From assembly GCF_000576305.1 (NCBI RefSeq), contig NZ_BAVZ01000003.1:310001-374000 (forward strand): DNA of 64,000 bases, in the 5' to 3' direction. Below the pieces are notes generated by a model. The model did no database searches. It was not told where the DNA came from and worked only from the letters and a program-made list of their open reading frames with translations. Both the position numbers and the translations under genes were made by a program. How positions within the stretch are numbered: the first letter of the stretch is position 1; the number at the start of each line of letters is the position of its first letter. This DNA comes from Paenibacillus pini JCM 16418 (GTDB taxonomy: Bacteria > Bacillota > Bacilli > Paenibacillales > Paenibacillaceae). Positions 45,908-54,744 of the stretch are shown piece by piece.

Positions 45908-46432
45908 ATGAAGAAAAAACAACTTATCCAAAAATTAGTCACCGTAGGGTTTTGTGCATCTATTGGCCTTACCACAATGATCGCAACCGGTGCTGATGTA
46001 ACAGAAGCTGCTTCATCTGATTCCATAGCTACTGCAAAGGTGTCTGCTGTTAGCGGTCAACAAGTAGTGAATTACGGTAAAAATTTTATGGGCGTTCCTT
46101 ACAAATTCGGAGCATCTACAAGCACAACTAAAGTATTTGACTGCTCTTCATTTACGAAATATATTTTCAAAAAATATGGTGTTACCTTGCCGCGCACATC
46201 CGCTGCCCAATCCAAAGTTGGAGTGGCCGTATCTAAAGCTAATTTGCAAACAGGAGACCTCGTCTTCTTCTCGAGTGGAAGCAGAGCAAACGGTAAAAAC
46301 GTAACTCATGTCGCTGTTTACGCTGGAAACGGTAAAATTCTTCATACGTATGGTTCACCTGGAGTCACCATTTCTAATCTGAACTCAGGTAACTGGAAGA
46401 AAACATATTTGAAAGCAAGACGCGTTCTCTAG
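45908..46432 (+). CDS. Secreted NlpC/P60 cell-wall endopeptidase
   Basis: A 174-residue exported peptidase. The signal peptide covers about residues 1-36 (basic MKKKQLIQK, hydrophobic core, TEAASS). The NlpC/P60 domain occupies the rest, with the catalytic Cys in FDCSSFTKYIF near 78, the catalytic His in THVAVYAG near 137, and the third polar residue His in ILHTYG. There is no extra binding domain, so it is a minimal D,L-endopeptidase of the LytE/CwlS catalytic type. GGAGG lies 8 bases ahead of the ATG. The 300-base leader between thiN and this gene shows no riboswitch I recognise. Confidence 0.9.
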   Translation: MKKKQLIQKLVTVGFCASIGLTTMIATGADVTEAASSDSIATAKVSAVSGQQVVNYGKNFMGVPYKFGASTSTTKVFDCSSFTKYIFKKYGVTLPRTSAAQSKVGVAVSKANLQTGDLVFFSSGSRANGKNVTHVAVYAGNGKILHTYGSPGVTISNLNSGNWKKTYLKARRVL

Positions 46433-46473
46433 AATCCTCTGCAAAGGATTCATAGAATTGTATATTTGAGATA

Positions 46474-46510
46474 GAAGGCTATAAGCGATCCAGCTTATTA
46501 GCCTTCTTTT
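46474..46510 (+). terminator. Terminator after the NlpC/P60 gene
   Basis: GAAGGCTATAAGC pairs with GCTTATTAGCCTTC with one bulge, followed by TTTT. The right arm overlaps the last codons of the convergent response regulator gene. Confidence 0.7.
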
Positions 46511-47202
46511 AATATATAACCCACTCCACGCACCGTATGAATCATCTTTGGGGAATGTCCACGATCCACTTTCTTCCTTAAATGACGGATATACACATCG
46601 ACGACATTTGTACCTAAATGATAAGAATAATTCCATACCTCTTTTAAAATCTGCTCTCTGCTGCATGCTTGATCAGCATGTTTAGCTAAATATAGTAATA
46701 GCTCGAATTCTTTCGAAGTTAAGAAAATTTCAGTTTCTCCACGCATCACTTTGTGATTAATTGGTTCAATGATTAGGTCACCTACTCTTACAGGTAGGTT
46801 CTCACGTTCACGTGTAAGATGAAAAATGTTTAATAAATTGCGAATACGAGCTAATAGCTCCTCGCATCTAAAAGGTTTAATAAGTACATCATGAGCCCCT
46901 GCATTAAAGCTTTCTACAACTACATCCTTCTTTGATGGACTTGCAAGTATAATAACTGGAAAATGGGGATTATGTTCCGAATTCTTTGATGCATGTTCAA
47001 TGAACAAACTGATGTCAGCATAATAATCCACATCTATCCCAATATTGATTATCAACAAGTCCGTATGATTTTCGCTTAAAAATGAAATGGCCTTTCCGTC
47101 GCTGTTTACAACGTTCACTTCATAACCTGCTTCTCGCAAACCATCCGTAAGAGAACTTACTATAACTTCTTTTTTATTAAACAACAGAATTGTTTCTTGC
47201 AC
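46498..47202 (-). CDS. OmpR-family response regulator (orphan)
   Basis: About 234 residues: an N-terminal receiver-like domain and a C-terminal winged helix (FLTSKEFELLLYLAKH, VDVYIRHLRKKVD, TVRGVGYIL). The receiver is atypical: where the phosphoacceptor is expected the chain reads LLIINIGIDVDYY, lacking the usual D-x-M-x-P turn, though the Lys in IKPFRCEEL is kept. So it may work without phosphorylation, as some orphan regulators do. No kinase gene is adjacent. The start is GTG at 47202 (7 bases after AGGGTG) or two codons earlier. Confidence 0.82.
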   Translation of the reverse strand: MQETILLFNKKEVIVSSLTDGLREAGYEVNVVNSDGKAISFLSENHTDLLIINIGIDVDYYADISLFIEHASKNSEHNPHFPVIILASPSKKDVVVESFNAGAHDVLIKPFRCEELLARIRNLLNIFHLTRERENLPVRVGDLIIEPINHKVMRGETEIFLTSKEFELLLYLAKHADQACSREQILKEVWNYSYHLGTNVVDVYIRHLRKKVDRGHSPKMIHTVRGVGYILKEG

Positions 47203-47295
47203 CTTCACTCACCCTATTTTCCAATCGGTTCGAATCTACAATAGTCGCTGTATTATGAACTCTTGCCACTCTGTTTTATATAGATTGCCGCAACA

Positions 47296-47329
47296 CAAAA
47301 AATCCATTCCTGCAAAGAGAAATGGATTT
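47296..47329 (-). terminator. Terminator of the moeB-like gene
   Basis: A 9-bp stem AAATCCATT / AATGGATTT followed on the minus strand by a six-T run, about 20 bases after the stop at 47348. Confidence 0.8.
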
Positions 47330-47347
47330 GTATATTCGAACAATAGT

Positions 47348-48382
47348 TTATCCTAAGTAACGATGGTACAGCTTTCTTGCCTCGGTTATATCTTTCGTTC
47401 CATGTATTAATGCTCTTCCATCTGCGAAAATCACCATACGATGAGCGCCTACACTAAATGAAACTAGGAATGGGTTACTTTCAATTTGGCCTTCATTCAC
47501 CCTATCCAATTTATCTGCAGTTTCCTTTAAATTCAACGTTTGTCTTTGCGCTGGACGTATCTGAACGGTGTCACGACCGCAAAGGACATCCGTCTTTTCC
47601 TGATTAGCAGCTGACAAATATGGAAAAACCGCATCTGGACCGCATGAAAGACAACTTTCCTTTTTGGCATCTCCAATACCTACGTTCATCGACTCATTGC
47701 GCCATAAATCAAAGGAATACAGCTTCCCTCGCAAAGCCTCAGGATGCCCGCTTAAAATTTTAAACGCTTCAGTTGTCTGATGTGCAGTCACTATCTGTAC
47801 GGCCTGTGGAATAATCCCAGCAGTATCACAGGTATCTCCACCTAGTGGTATCGTTCCCAGCAGACAATTCAAACACGGCGTCTTCCCTGGAATGATTGTA
47901 TACGTTATCCCATAGCTGCCAACACATGCCCCATAAATCCAAGGAATGCGATGTTTCTGTGACATATCATTGATAATGAGCCGGATATCAAAGTTATCGG
48001 ATGCATCAAGAATTAGGTCTACACCTTCGATTAAAGACTCCAGTTCCTCTGCACGGATGTCCATGACATGAGCATCAATCTTGATCGTAGAATTAACCTG
48101 CTGCAAACGATTCTTCGCCGCAACTGCTTTGGGAAGACGCTGCCTTGCATCTTCTTCTGTATACAACTGCTGACGCTGGAGATTGCTCCACTCAACATAG
48201 TCACGGTCTGCTATGGTCAGGTGACCAATACCCGCGCGTGCTAGTGTCTCAGCAGTCGATGTACCTAATGCACCCGCTCCAACAATCAGTACATGGCTTT
48301 GCCCTAGCAACTGCTGGCCTTCTTTACCAAGCGGCTGAAATCTCTCCTGACGAGAATATCGATCATCCTCTGCGATTTCCAT
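47348..48382 (-). CDS. moeB: MoeB/ThiF-family adenylyltransferase
   Basis: A 344-residue E1-like enzyme that adenylylates the C-terminal Gly-Gly of a sulphur carrier such as MoaD or ThiS. RYSRQERFQPLG and the ATP-binding GAGALGTSTAETLARAG are near 10 and 35, DRDYVEWSNLQRQQLY near 60, DASDNFDIR near 125, and zinc Cys pairs CLNC near 172 and CLSC near 245. A C-terminal extension (about 280-344) is not a full rhodanese domain. The ATG at 48382 has AAAGGA upstream. It supports the mobB and moeA genes in the same window; a ThiF role cannot be excluded. Confidence 0.85.
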   Translation of the reverse strand: MEIAEDDRYSRQERFQPLGKEGQQLLGQSHVLIVGAGALGTSTAETLARAGIGHLTIADRDYVEWSNLQRQQLYTEEDARQRLPKAVAAKNRLQQVNSTIKIDAHVMDIRAEELESLIEGVDLILDASDNFDIRLIINDMSQKHRIPWIYGACVGSYGITYTIIPGKTPCLNCLLGTIPLGGDTCDTAGIIPQAVQIVTAHQTTEAFKILSGHPEALRGKLYSFDLWRNESMNVGIGDAKKESCLSCGPDAVFPYLSAANQEKTDVLCGRDTVQIRPAQRQTLNLKETADKLDRVNEGQIESNPFLVSFSVGAHRMVIFADGRALIHGTKDITEARKLYHRYLG

Positions 48383-48403
48383 ATTTATATCATTCCTTTC
48401 GAG

Positions 48404-48445
48404 CAACAGCCGCTATCCGTCAAAATGTACCGGATGCGGCTGTTG
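48404..48445 (-). other. Strong hairpin in the moeB leader without T-run
   Basis: CAACAGCCGCTATCCG pairs with CGGATGCGGCTGTTG with a single bulge around an 11-base loop, immediately before the moeB ribosome binding site and about 55 bases after the ABC-F stop. Neither exit has a T-run. It could protect mRNA ends or mask translation start. Confidence 0.5.
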
Positions 48446-48500
48446 TAGTATGCAAGTGAGACTATGCGATATGAATTAACGATAATAAATCATCAATGTT

Positions 48501-50053
48501 TTATGCGTTTTTAGCTGACCACTCTTCGACATTCCATGTCTTCGTTACCCAATCTTCATAAAACTCGGGCTCATGGGATACCAATAGCACCGTACCTTTA
48601 AATTCCTTCAACGCGCGCTTAAGTTCAGCTTTAGCAACAACATCTAAGTGGTTGGTAGGTTCATCAAACAGAATCCAGTTCGTTTCACGCATCATTAACT
48701 TACAAAGACGTACCTTAGCTTGTTCGCCACCACTAAGCATACTCAGAGGACGTGTGATGTGTTCATTTTTAAGACCACAACGTGCCAAATGACCGCGCAC
48801 TTCATTCTGAGTCAAAGAAGAAAATTCATTCCACACATCTTCAATTGGAGTGAGGTTGGCAGCTTTTACTTCCTGTTCAAAATAGGCTGGGAACAAATAC
48901 TCACCTAGGAAGGTTTTACCCTTAATTGTCGGTATTTTACCCATAATTGTTTTGAGCAATGTTGATTTACCCACACCGTTGCAACCAACAATCGCGATTT
49001 TCTCACCACGTTCGATTGTCATGCTCATTTTAGGTAAGAGAGCATGCGAATAGCCAATTTCAAAATCAATACCTTCAAAGACGGTCTTACTACTAGCCCG
49101 AGCATCTTTGAATTTAAATGTAGGCTTCATCGCTTCATCAGGACGTTCAATACGATCAATTTTATCTAGTTGCTTCTCACGGCTCTTGGCTCGTCCCGAA
49201 GTTGAAGCACGCGCCTTATTTCGCTGAATAAAATCTTCCTGTTTCTTAATGTATTCCTGTTGTTTCTCATACGCATCAATATGCTGGCTCTTAGCAATAT
49301 CAGCCATTTCCAAAAACTTATCATAATTCGCCGCATATCTTGTCAATTTAGCAAATTCTAAGTGGTAAATAACATCTACAACCTGATTCATAAACTCGGT
49401 ATCATGGGATATCAGCATAAATGCATGTGGATACTGCTTCAGATAATTGGATAGCCAATCGATATGCTCTACATCCAAATAGTTGGTAGGCTCATCAAGA
49501 AGCAACACAGTCGGCTTCTCTAGAAGCAACTTGGCAAGCAAGACCTTCGTCCGCTGTCCACCGCTAAGTGCAGTTACGTCACGGTCAAGTCCGATCACGG
49601 ACAAACCAAGTCCGTTAGCCATCTCTTCAACTTTGACGTCGATTAAATAAAAATCGCCCATATCCAGCTGTTCCTGGATATCGCCCATCTCCTCCAATAG
49701 AACTTCGAGTTCTTCTGGAGTGCTTCGCCCATCTTATCTGTAATGACCATCAATTCTTTTTCAAGCTCAAGCATGGGTAAAAAAGCATCCTTAAGTACAT
49801 CTCTAATCGTCTTACCAGGTGTTAGTAAGGTGTGCTGATCGAGATAACCGTAACGAACTCTAGGCGTCCATTCTACCTTGCCGCTGTCTTTTAATAATTT
49901 ACCTGTCAAAATATTCATTAGTGTCGATTTACCAACACCATTAGCTCCTACGAGACCTATATGCTCCCCTGCCAACAAACGGAAGGATACATCATTAAAC
50001 AACGTACGTCCTCCAAAATTATGGGACACATTTTCTACTGTCAATAAACTCAT
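48501..50053 (-). pseudogene. ABC-F family ATPase (YfmM-like), frameshifted by one missing base
   Basis: Two frames form one ABC-F protein of about 517 residues, close to Bacillus YfmM in length. The first frame (ATG 50053) holds Walker A1 GANGVGKST and ends off-register after KMGEALQ. The second, from about 49725, resumes as TPEELEVLLEEMGDIQEQLD, then LSGGQRTKVLLAKLL, LLLDEPTNYLD, the linker, Walker A2 GCNGVGKST, LSGGEQAKV and FDEPTNHLDV. Total length 1553 is one base short of whole codons; a base is missing within about 49717-49730. ABC-F proteins act on the ribosome, some giving antibiotic protection; this one has no membrane part. Probably a sequence error, since both ATPase halves are intact. 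Confidence 0.82.
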
Positions 50054-50117
50054 ATCTACTTTCGTACTCCTATCTATAATAAATGTCATAAACTCGAATC
50101 CAGAAATGATGCTCAAG

Positions 50118-50145
50118 ATTATAGTTTATCATACATAAGAGTTAA
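50118..50145 (-). promoter_or_regulatory. Possible sigma-A promoter of the ABC-F gene
   Basis: TTAACT and TATAAT, 16 bases apart on the minus strand, lie about 65 bases ahead of the ABC-F ATG. The -35 match is partial. Confidence 0.4.
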
Positions 50146-50177
50146 GCCGAAATAGGTATCAAAATATTTTATCGAAA

Positions 50178-51182
50178 TTATGGCCCATTTGCTCCATAGC
50201 AAGGCGTTTCAAAATAACCATGTAATGCAGCTTCCTTCGCACTTGTAAAAGTTTCTTCACTCGTTAATGCATTCGTTAATGAATATGAACATCCAGTGCG
50301 GTAAAAGTATTTGATGCCTGTTATCAAATCTATTCCCGCATGAATAACTGGAGATTTCACAAGCCTTCCGCCCCCAAGGGCATAGTTATTCAGATAAGTA
50401 TCCCCTATGGGCATACCTTGGATGAATGCCATGATTCCTATATCATTAATTGTATTATTCCATTCTTCTGCAGATATTGTAGGCAATGTAAAATTGTATG
50501 AAACGCCATTACGGTCTGCCCATTGGTTATGACGGTTGATGGTGGCGGCTAAGTCTGTCTGTATGCTCTTTACAATACTTATCCTTCTGACTTGTTCATA
50601 TACTTCAGAGTCATTTAGTAATGATATACTCGTCCGATCCTTCACATCATCCTGTAAACCTTTCAACCACTCATTAGTAGAAGCCTCGAATGCCTCCATG
50701 TACCGATCAAGTGTAAAATGAATGATATTTCCTGAGGAATCAGTGTAAGCATATGGCTTTTTAGCTCCCCACATCGGTCTGACTACTACTTCCCCGTTGG
50801 GTGCACTTATTTCTTCCTCAGCCAATGTATAGAACCCGTCGTAATCGATAACAACTATTGCTGGAATATATGTGTTTAACATTTGCTGAGCAGATCGATC
50901 TTCTTCAATACCCAGATTAATATACAAGGTTCGATATAACATTTCCAAAGCGAGTTCCTTATTTGCTCGAAAAAATTTGGATGATCCATACCCTGCCTCG
51001 AGTTCTTGCTTCTCATTCATATTTAAGGCACTACCTGCATCCTGTACCGCTGTTCGTAATGCTGATGTGTACTTTAACTCCACCTGCTGCTTATGCCTCT
51101 CCTCCTTCACATGATAACCACTGATTAAAAAAATAGGAACTATGATAATAACAAATAAAACAGAAAAGTCAGTAATCTTCAT
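50178..51182 (-). CDS. Tad-locus single-pass protein, 334 aa, unknown family
   Basis: Last gene of the Tad-like operon. One N-terminal membrane segment (about residues 5-22, FSVLFVIIIVPIFLISGY) is followed by a helical stretch and a large extracytoplasmic domain of roughly 300 residues with a possible disulphide pair (TGCSYSL near 291 and ETPCYG near 329). No lipobox and no classical prepilin G/E cleavage site. I recognise no domain. Position and topology suggest a minor pilin-like or assembly component. It overlaps the preceding gene by 14 bases, and GGAGG lies ahead of its ATG. Not paralogous in any obvious way to the three short genes before it. Confidence 0.6.
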   Translation of the reverse strand: MKITDFSVLFVIIIVPIFLISGYHVKEERHKQQVELKYTSALRTAVQDAGSALNMNEKQELEAGYGSSKFFRANKELALEMLYRTLYINLGIEEDRSAQQMLNTYIPAIVVIDYDGFYTLAEEEISAPNGEVVVRPMWGAKKPYAYTDSSGNIIHFTLDRYMEAFEASTNEWLKGLQDDVKDRTSISLLNDSEVYEQVRRISIVKSIQTDLAATINRHNQWADRNGVSYNFTLPTISAEEWNNTINDIGIMAFIQGMPIGDTYLNNYALGGGRLVKSPVIHAGIDLITGIKYFYRTGCSYSLTNALTSEETFTSAKEAALHGYFETPCYGANGP

Positions 51183-51720
51183 TAAGTACCATACCTCCGT
51201 ACGGCGCAGATATGACTACCGGATCACCCGTTGCAGAACCTGTTATGAAATCAAACCAAGCCGTTCCTGCTGTTCTATTCGTATTCTTTACGGAAACTTT
51301 AAAAAAATCTCCCACCGCCAGCCTATACTTTCGTTTATCACTATCCTTGTCCAAAACTTCTTCAGGAAATAATTGCATCATAATATCCTCTGAATAGAAT
51401 CCTTCGTACCAAACGTCAAACTGATCTTGAAAAGTAGATGGATCTGCTGCATCCGTATAATCCGGTTGATATTTCTTGTGCTGATGTTCCATCTGTATGT
51501 CAAACACATTACCAGTCACTTCAATTTCATTTATGAAATCTTGGTACATAACTGGAGTTAGAAAACCCTTATTTCGAACAGCATCTACAAATTGAGTGAC
51601 GGCGTTATAAACTATAATTCTAGACAGGTCATCCTGCTTCTCCGCAGCTTCCTTTGCTGGGTAGATGAAGAGTAACAGCAAGGCAATCAGAACAGCTACA
51701 AACTTTGAAACAGTATTCAT
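51169..51720 (-). CDS. Tad-locus small membrane-anchored protein, 183 aa
   Basis: A protein of about 183 residues with one N-terminal hydrophobic helix (about residues 5-22, VAVLIALLLLFIYP) and a mainly polar outer domain rich in Asp, Tyr and Phe. No prepilin-type cleavage motif (G before E at +5) is obvious, and no family was recognised. The ATG at 51720 shares one base with the preceding stop (TGATG), so it is translationally coupled. Likely a pseudopilin-like subunit, by position. Together with its neighbours it could form the substrate or tip of the machine. Confidence 0.6.
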   Translation of the reverse strand: MNTVSKFVAVLIALLLLFIYPAKEAAEKQDDLSRIIVYNAVTQFVDAVRNKGFLTPVMYQDFINEIEVTGNVFDIQMEHQHKKYQPDYTDAADPSTFQDQFDVWYEGFYSEDIMMQLFPEEVLDKDSDKRKYRLAVGDFFKVSVKNTNRTAGTAWFDFITGSATGDPVVISAPYGGMVLNEDY

Positions 51721-52127
51721 CAAGGCGTACCCGCTTCCCCTACCACTTCATTAAATGATATCGTTATTAACCGTCCTTGAGTGTTCCTTATGTATTTTAT
51801 TTCATATGCGGTATGTAAATTAATGTTGCGTAGATCCTCCTCATCATGATCCTCTCTACCTTTAAAGTTAGCTCCTCCTACTTCAATAGAAAGATCAGCA
51901 TCTGTATTTCCATGAATCATGAGTACAACTTCGGTGCCACTATATAGAACGGTTTTAGATCCCTTACTATGATCCATGACACTTCTTGTCTGACCTTTGG
52001 TCACATTAGCCACCTCATGGAGAGTCTCTGTAATCTGCCCAGTCAAACGAAGAGAGATTAGGCAGGCGGCAACAAATAGAATGACAGATACACTCAAAAA
52101 GATCATTTGCTGTGAATTTTCACCCAC
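51720..52127 (-). CDS. Tad-locus small membrane-anchored protein, 135 aa
   Basis: A 135-residue protein with a single N-terminal membrane helix (about residues 9-27, IFLSVSVILFVAACLISL) and a small beta-rich outer domain (TVLYSGTEVVLMIHG, ADLSIEVGG). It has no known family match that I recognise. It starts with GTG, 9 bases after GGGAGG. Placed between the 162-residue and 183-residue genes with no gaps, so it is part of the same transcript. Possibly a minor pilin-like subunit. Confidence 0.6.
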   Translation of the reverse strand: MGENSQQMIFLSVSVILFVAACLISLRLTGQITETLHEVANVTKGQTRSVMDHSKGSKTVLYSGTEVVLMIHGNTDADLSIEVGGANFKGREDHDEEDLRNINLHTAYEIKYIRNTQGRLITISFNEVVGEAGTP

Positions 52128-52165
52128 TGACTGCCACCTCCCTTTTCCATCCCATGTAATACAAT

Positions 52166-52654
52166 CTATTGTTCAAATACAAGTCCTCTGACAACATTAG
52201 AACTATCTTTGATAATACTTGCTTTAAATTTACCACTTGGATTCACATATTCTTTGCTAGCCTCGTCATTTGTAAGCTTAAGATCACCTTGTCTAGAATT
52301 AGTATCAATGACAGACCCATATTCATCATCCGTAAAATTAGATGTCGTGTTCAAAGCATTACCGTACCATTGCCCTCCTACTTTTTTGTTCTTTCCTGTT
52401 TTGATCCAAATTCCGAACTGATCCTTGTCCTTAAACTTACGGAGCGCATTCGTCACCTGTGAACCACTAATTGTTGTTCCGTCATAAACGGTAAATGCGG
52501 CTTGTGACAATTCAGTCTGAATGTCTGAAAAGTTATTCTGAGCTGTCTTGGTAGCCTCTTGTGCTGAAATAAATAAAATAACTACAATTGTAATTAATGC
52601 TATTGTCAAAAATATTCCTGCTGCTACCTTCAGTGCACTAGACGCATTATTCAT
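52166..52654 (-). CDS. Tad-locus pilin-like protein, 162 aa
   Basis: A 162-residue protein with a short leader (MNNASSALK), a 22-residue hydrophobic helix (about 10-32), then a soluble domain that begins amphipathic (ISAQEATKTAQNNFSDIQTELSQAAF) as in type IV pilin stalk helices. A Gly/Glu prepilin site is not evident, so it may be processed differently or not at all. Directly after the platform gene (14 bases), the place where Tad operons often carry pilin or pseudopilin genes. The best candidate for the major filament subunit, but that is inference. AAGGGGATG lies before the ATG. Confidence 0.6.
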   Translation of the reverse strand: MNNASSALKVAAGIFLTIALITIVVILFISAQEATKTAQNNFSDIQTELSQAAFTVYDGTTISGSQVTNALRKFKDKDQFGIWIKTGKNKKVGGQWYGNALNTTSNFTDDEYGSVIDTNSRQGDLKLTNDEASKEYVNPSGKFKASIIKDSSNVVRGLVFEQ

Positions 52655-52668
52655 AAAATAACATCCCC

Positions 52669-54744
52669 TTAAATTTTTTGGATTTGTTCATAATAAACGC
52701 TCATTTGTACAAAACTCATACCGATCAGCGGGATAACAAGATACATAAAAATTAGAGCATACATAGGTGTAAAACCAATTATTTTTCCTAATCCCGCTTT
52801 GGTGTCAATGGTCTTTTCGTATTCTTGCTTACGCTGCTCGAAATAAAAAGACATTTCACTTTCCAGATCATCAAAGGCTTGGGCAACTGGAATTTTCTCC
52901 ACAGCAAGCAGCAGCTTGTCGACGATACGCTGAAAATCAGCGAATCGAATTTCTTCCTTTAACTCATGCAGAGCTAACTCGGCTCCGTTATCGAAATTGA
53001 TTAGGCAACGCTGAATGGGTATTTTAAAAATTACTGCAAAACGGTCCATCCACTCTAGAATTTCCTCCACCGAAATACGATCCATTTCTCTAAGCATTGA
53101 AATAACGGTATGAAACTCGTATACTTCATGTCTCATATCCATGTAACGTACTTTTCTTTGAAAATACAGCATCCATAGTGGAAACTGATAAGCTGTGAAA
53201 CTTATAGATATACATAACAACAGCTCCCACCATTTCAAGTATTCAGAACCATAGGCTTCCAGTTTTTGTACAATACGATTTGCTGAGGTGACCATATCAT
53301 CCTTCTCATGACCTTGTTTCTTGGTGTTTTCCAGCCTCGATGCGATATCTTCATAGGAACTTGTCGGAGACATGTTTACTTCTTTCATAATCTCTAAGTC
53401 TTTATCACTTAACTGCTTCGCTTGCTTCTTCTGATCTGCTGTCATCTGTCCAAAAATATGATCACCACTGACTGGATCATACATAATATGGTTTCTTGCT
53501 GAAGTATGAAGGAACATAACCACCGACATGGAAACCACAAAAGTAAGGAGAAATAGAGTAAACCTGCGAATATAGAACCATTCATACCTTGTAGCGGTAT
53601 TACTATCCTTAAGCAATCTAACCATCTTTGCATATCCAGGGGTTTGGGGTTTAGGGGCCCATAATAGAGTGAACCTTTTATAAAGATCTATACTAGACAA
53701 CATTTGCTCCCAAGTACGCTTCGTTTTGCCTGCACGGTACGATGTCTCATCATATTGCTGGAGCTTTTGCATGAAAAGATAAGCAATAATAATGATGACG
53801 TATATTAAAATTTTGGCTATGTATCCGAGTTTGCTCATATAAAATTCATCCATAGCAGGGAAACTATTTCTTGCCCAATGTTCAATCGGTTTAGTAAAGA
53901 AGACCGGAGCAAGCGCAATCAAATTTAGACCTTTTAGCAGATAATCCAGTCGACTTCGTCGTAAAATTTCTAGATGTATTTCTTTCGTAAGTCCGCTTAG
54001 TCCTTGTAAATAGATCGAACCTTGTTCTTTCACCTTGTCTCCAAATTCCATAATCATGTAAGATATTCCGGCAAAAGCTTTTAGAAATCGATTAGGAGAA
54101 GCTTCATAATAACGTTCTAATTCCTCAGAAGGATCCGTTGCATTTAGCGCAGCATATATTTTTCTAACATGCAGACTCACTTCATGACCAGCGGTTTCTG
54201 TCGATTCATACAGCGCCTCGACTACCATTCCATGCTGGTGATATCGATGTCGAACATCCGAGAAAAGATCTACCATCTGCAGTAATAGACGTTTTTCATG
54301 TGAATTCACATACATATCAATTAACAAACTATTAATAACCACCGCTGTCATAGCAACAAGAAGGATAAATGCTAGACTAGAATTCATGACGTACAGAAGT
54401 ATGAGCGATATACTTAGAATCCCAAGAATCGTCAACGTAAGATTCATTACTTTAAGGCGAAGGTGATATTCATCATAAGCATGAATTCCAGATAAACGTT
54501 TGCGAATCTTTCGAACATATGATGATAACAGTGGTATTTTTATGCTAAATACATAGGAAGCTTGTAAGAATTGTTGCCAACGATCCTTGAACCTTAACTT
54601 ATTCTTATGGAATATCTGTTGATCTAGGGATTGCTGACTTCGATTTTGATCCCTTGAACGTAACCAAGACAATACCGCATAGAGTAAGCCAAACAATACT
54701 AATGAGATGATAAGTATGCTTCTGAGCAGTAGGTTAATATTCAT
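52669..54744 (-). CDS. TadB/TadC-like platform protein, fused double form
   Basis: A 691-residue integral membrane protein with about eight hydrophobic segments (near 7-28, two in 100-150, 290-300, 315-335, 400-420, 500-525, 660-685). Two helical GspF-type cytoplasmic regions are visible, at about 160-285 (LLLQMVDLFSDVRHRYHQHG) and 540-650 (HEVYEFHTVISMLREMDRIS, IPVAQAFDDLESEMSFYF). Tad systems usually have separate TadB and TadC, so this looks like both halves in one chain. It would be the inner platform for the ATPase. Its ATG at 54744 overlaps the ATPase gene end by 11 bases, with TGGAGA upstream. Assignment by pattern and position. Confidence 0.7.
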   Translation of the reverse strand: MNINLLLRSILIISLVLFGLLYAVLSWLRSRDQNRSQQSLDQQIFHKNKLRFKDRWQQFLQASYVFSIKIPLLSSYVRKIRKRLSGIHAYDEYHLRLKVMNLTLTILGILSISLILLYVMNSSLAFILLVAMTAVVINSLLIDMYVNSHEKRLLLQMVDLFSDVRHRYHQHGMVVEALYESTETAGHEVSLHVRKIYAALNATDPSEELERYYEASPNRFLKAFAGISYMIMEFGDKVKEQGSIYLQGLSGLTKEIHLEILRRSRLDYLLKGLNLIALAPVFFTKPIEHWARNSFPAMDEFYMSKLGYIAKILIYVIIIIAYLFMQKLQQYDETSYRAGKTKRTWEQMLSSIDLYKRFTLLWAPKPQTPGYAKMVRLLKDSNTATRYEWFYIRRFTLFLLTFVVSMSVVMFLHTSARNHIMYDPVSGDHIFGQMTADQKKQAKQLSDKDLEIMKEVNMSPTSSYEDIASRLENTKKQGHEKDDMVTSANRIVQKLEAYGSEYLKWWELLLCISISFTAYQFPLWMLYFQRKVRYMDMRHEVYEFHTVISMLREMDRISVEEILEWMDRFAVIFKIPIQRCLINFDNGAELALHELKEEIRFADFQRIVDKLLLAVEKIPVAQAFDDLESEMSFYFEQRKQEYEKTIDTKAGLGKIIGFTPMYALIFMYLVIPLIGMSFVQMSVYYEQIQKI

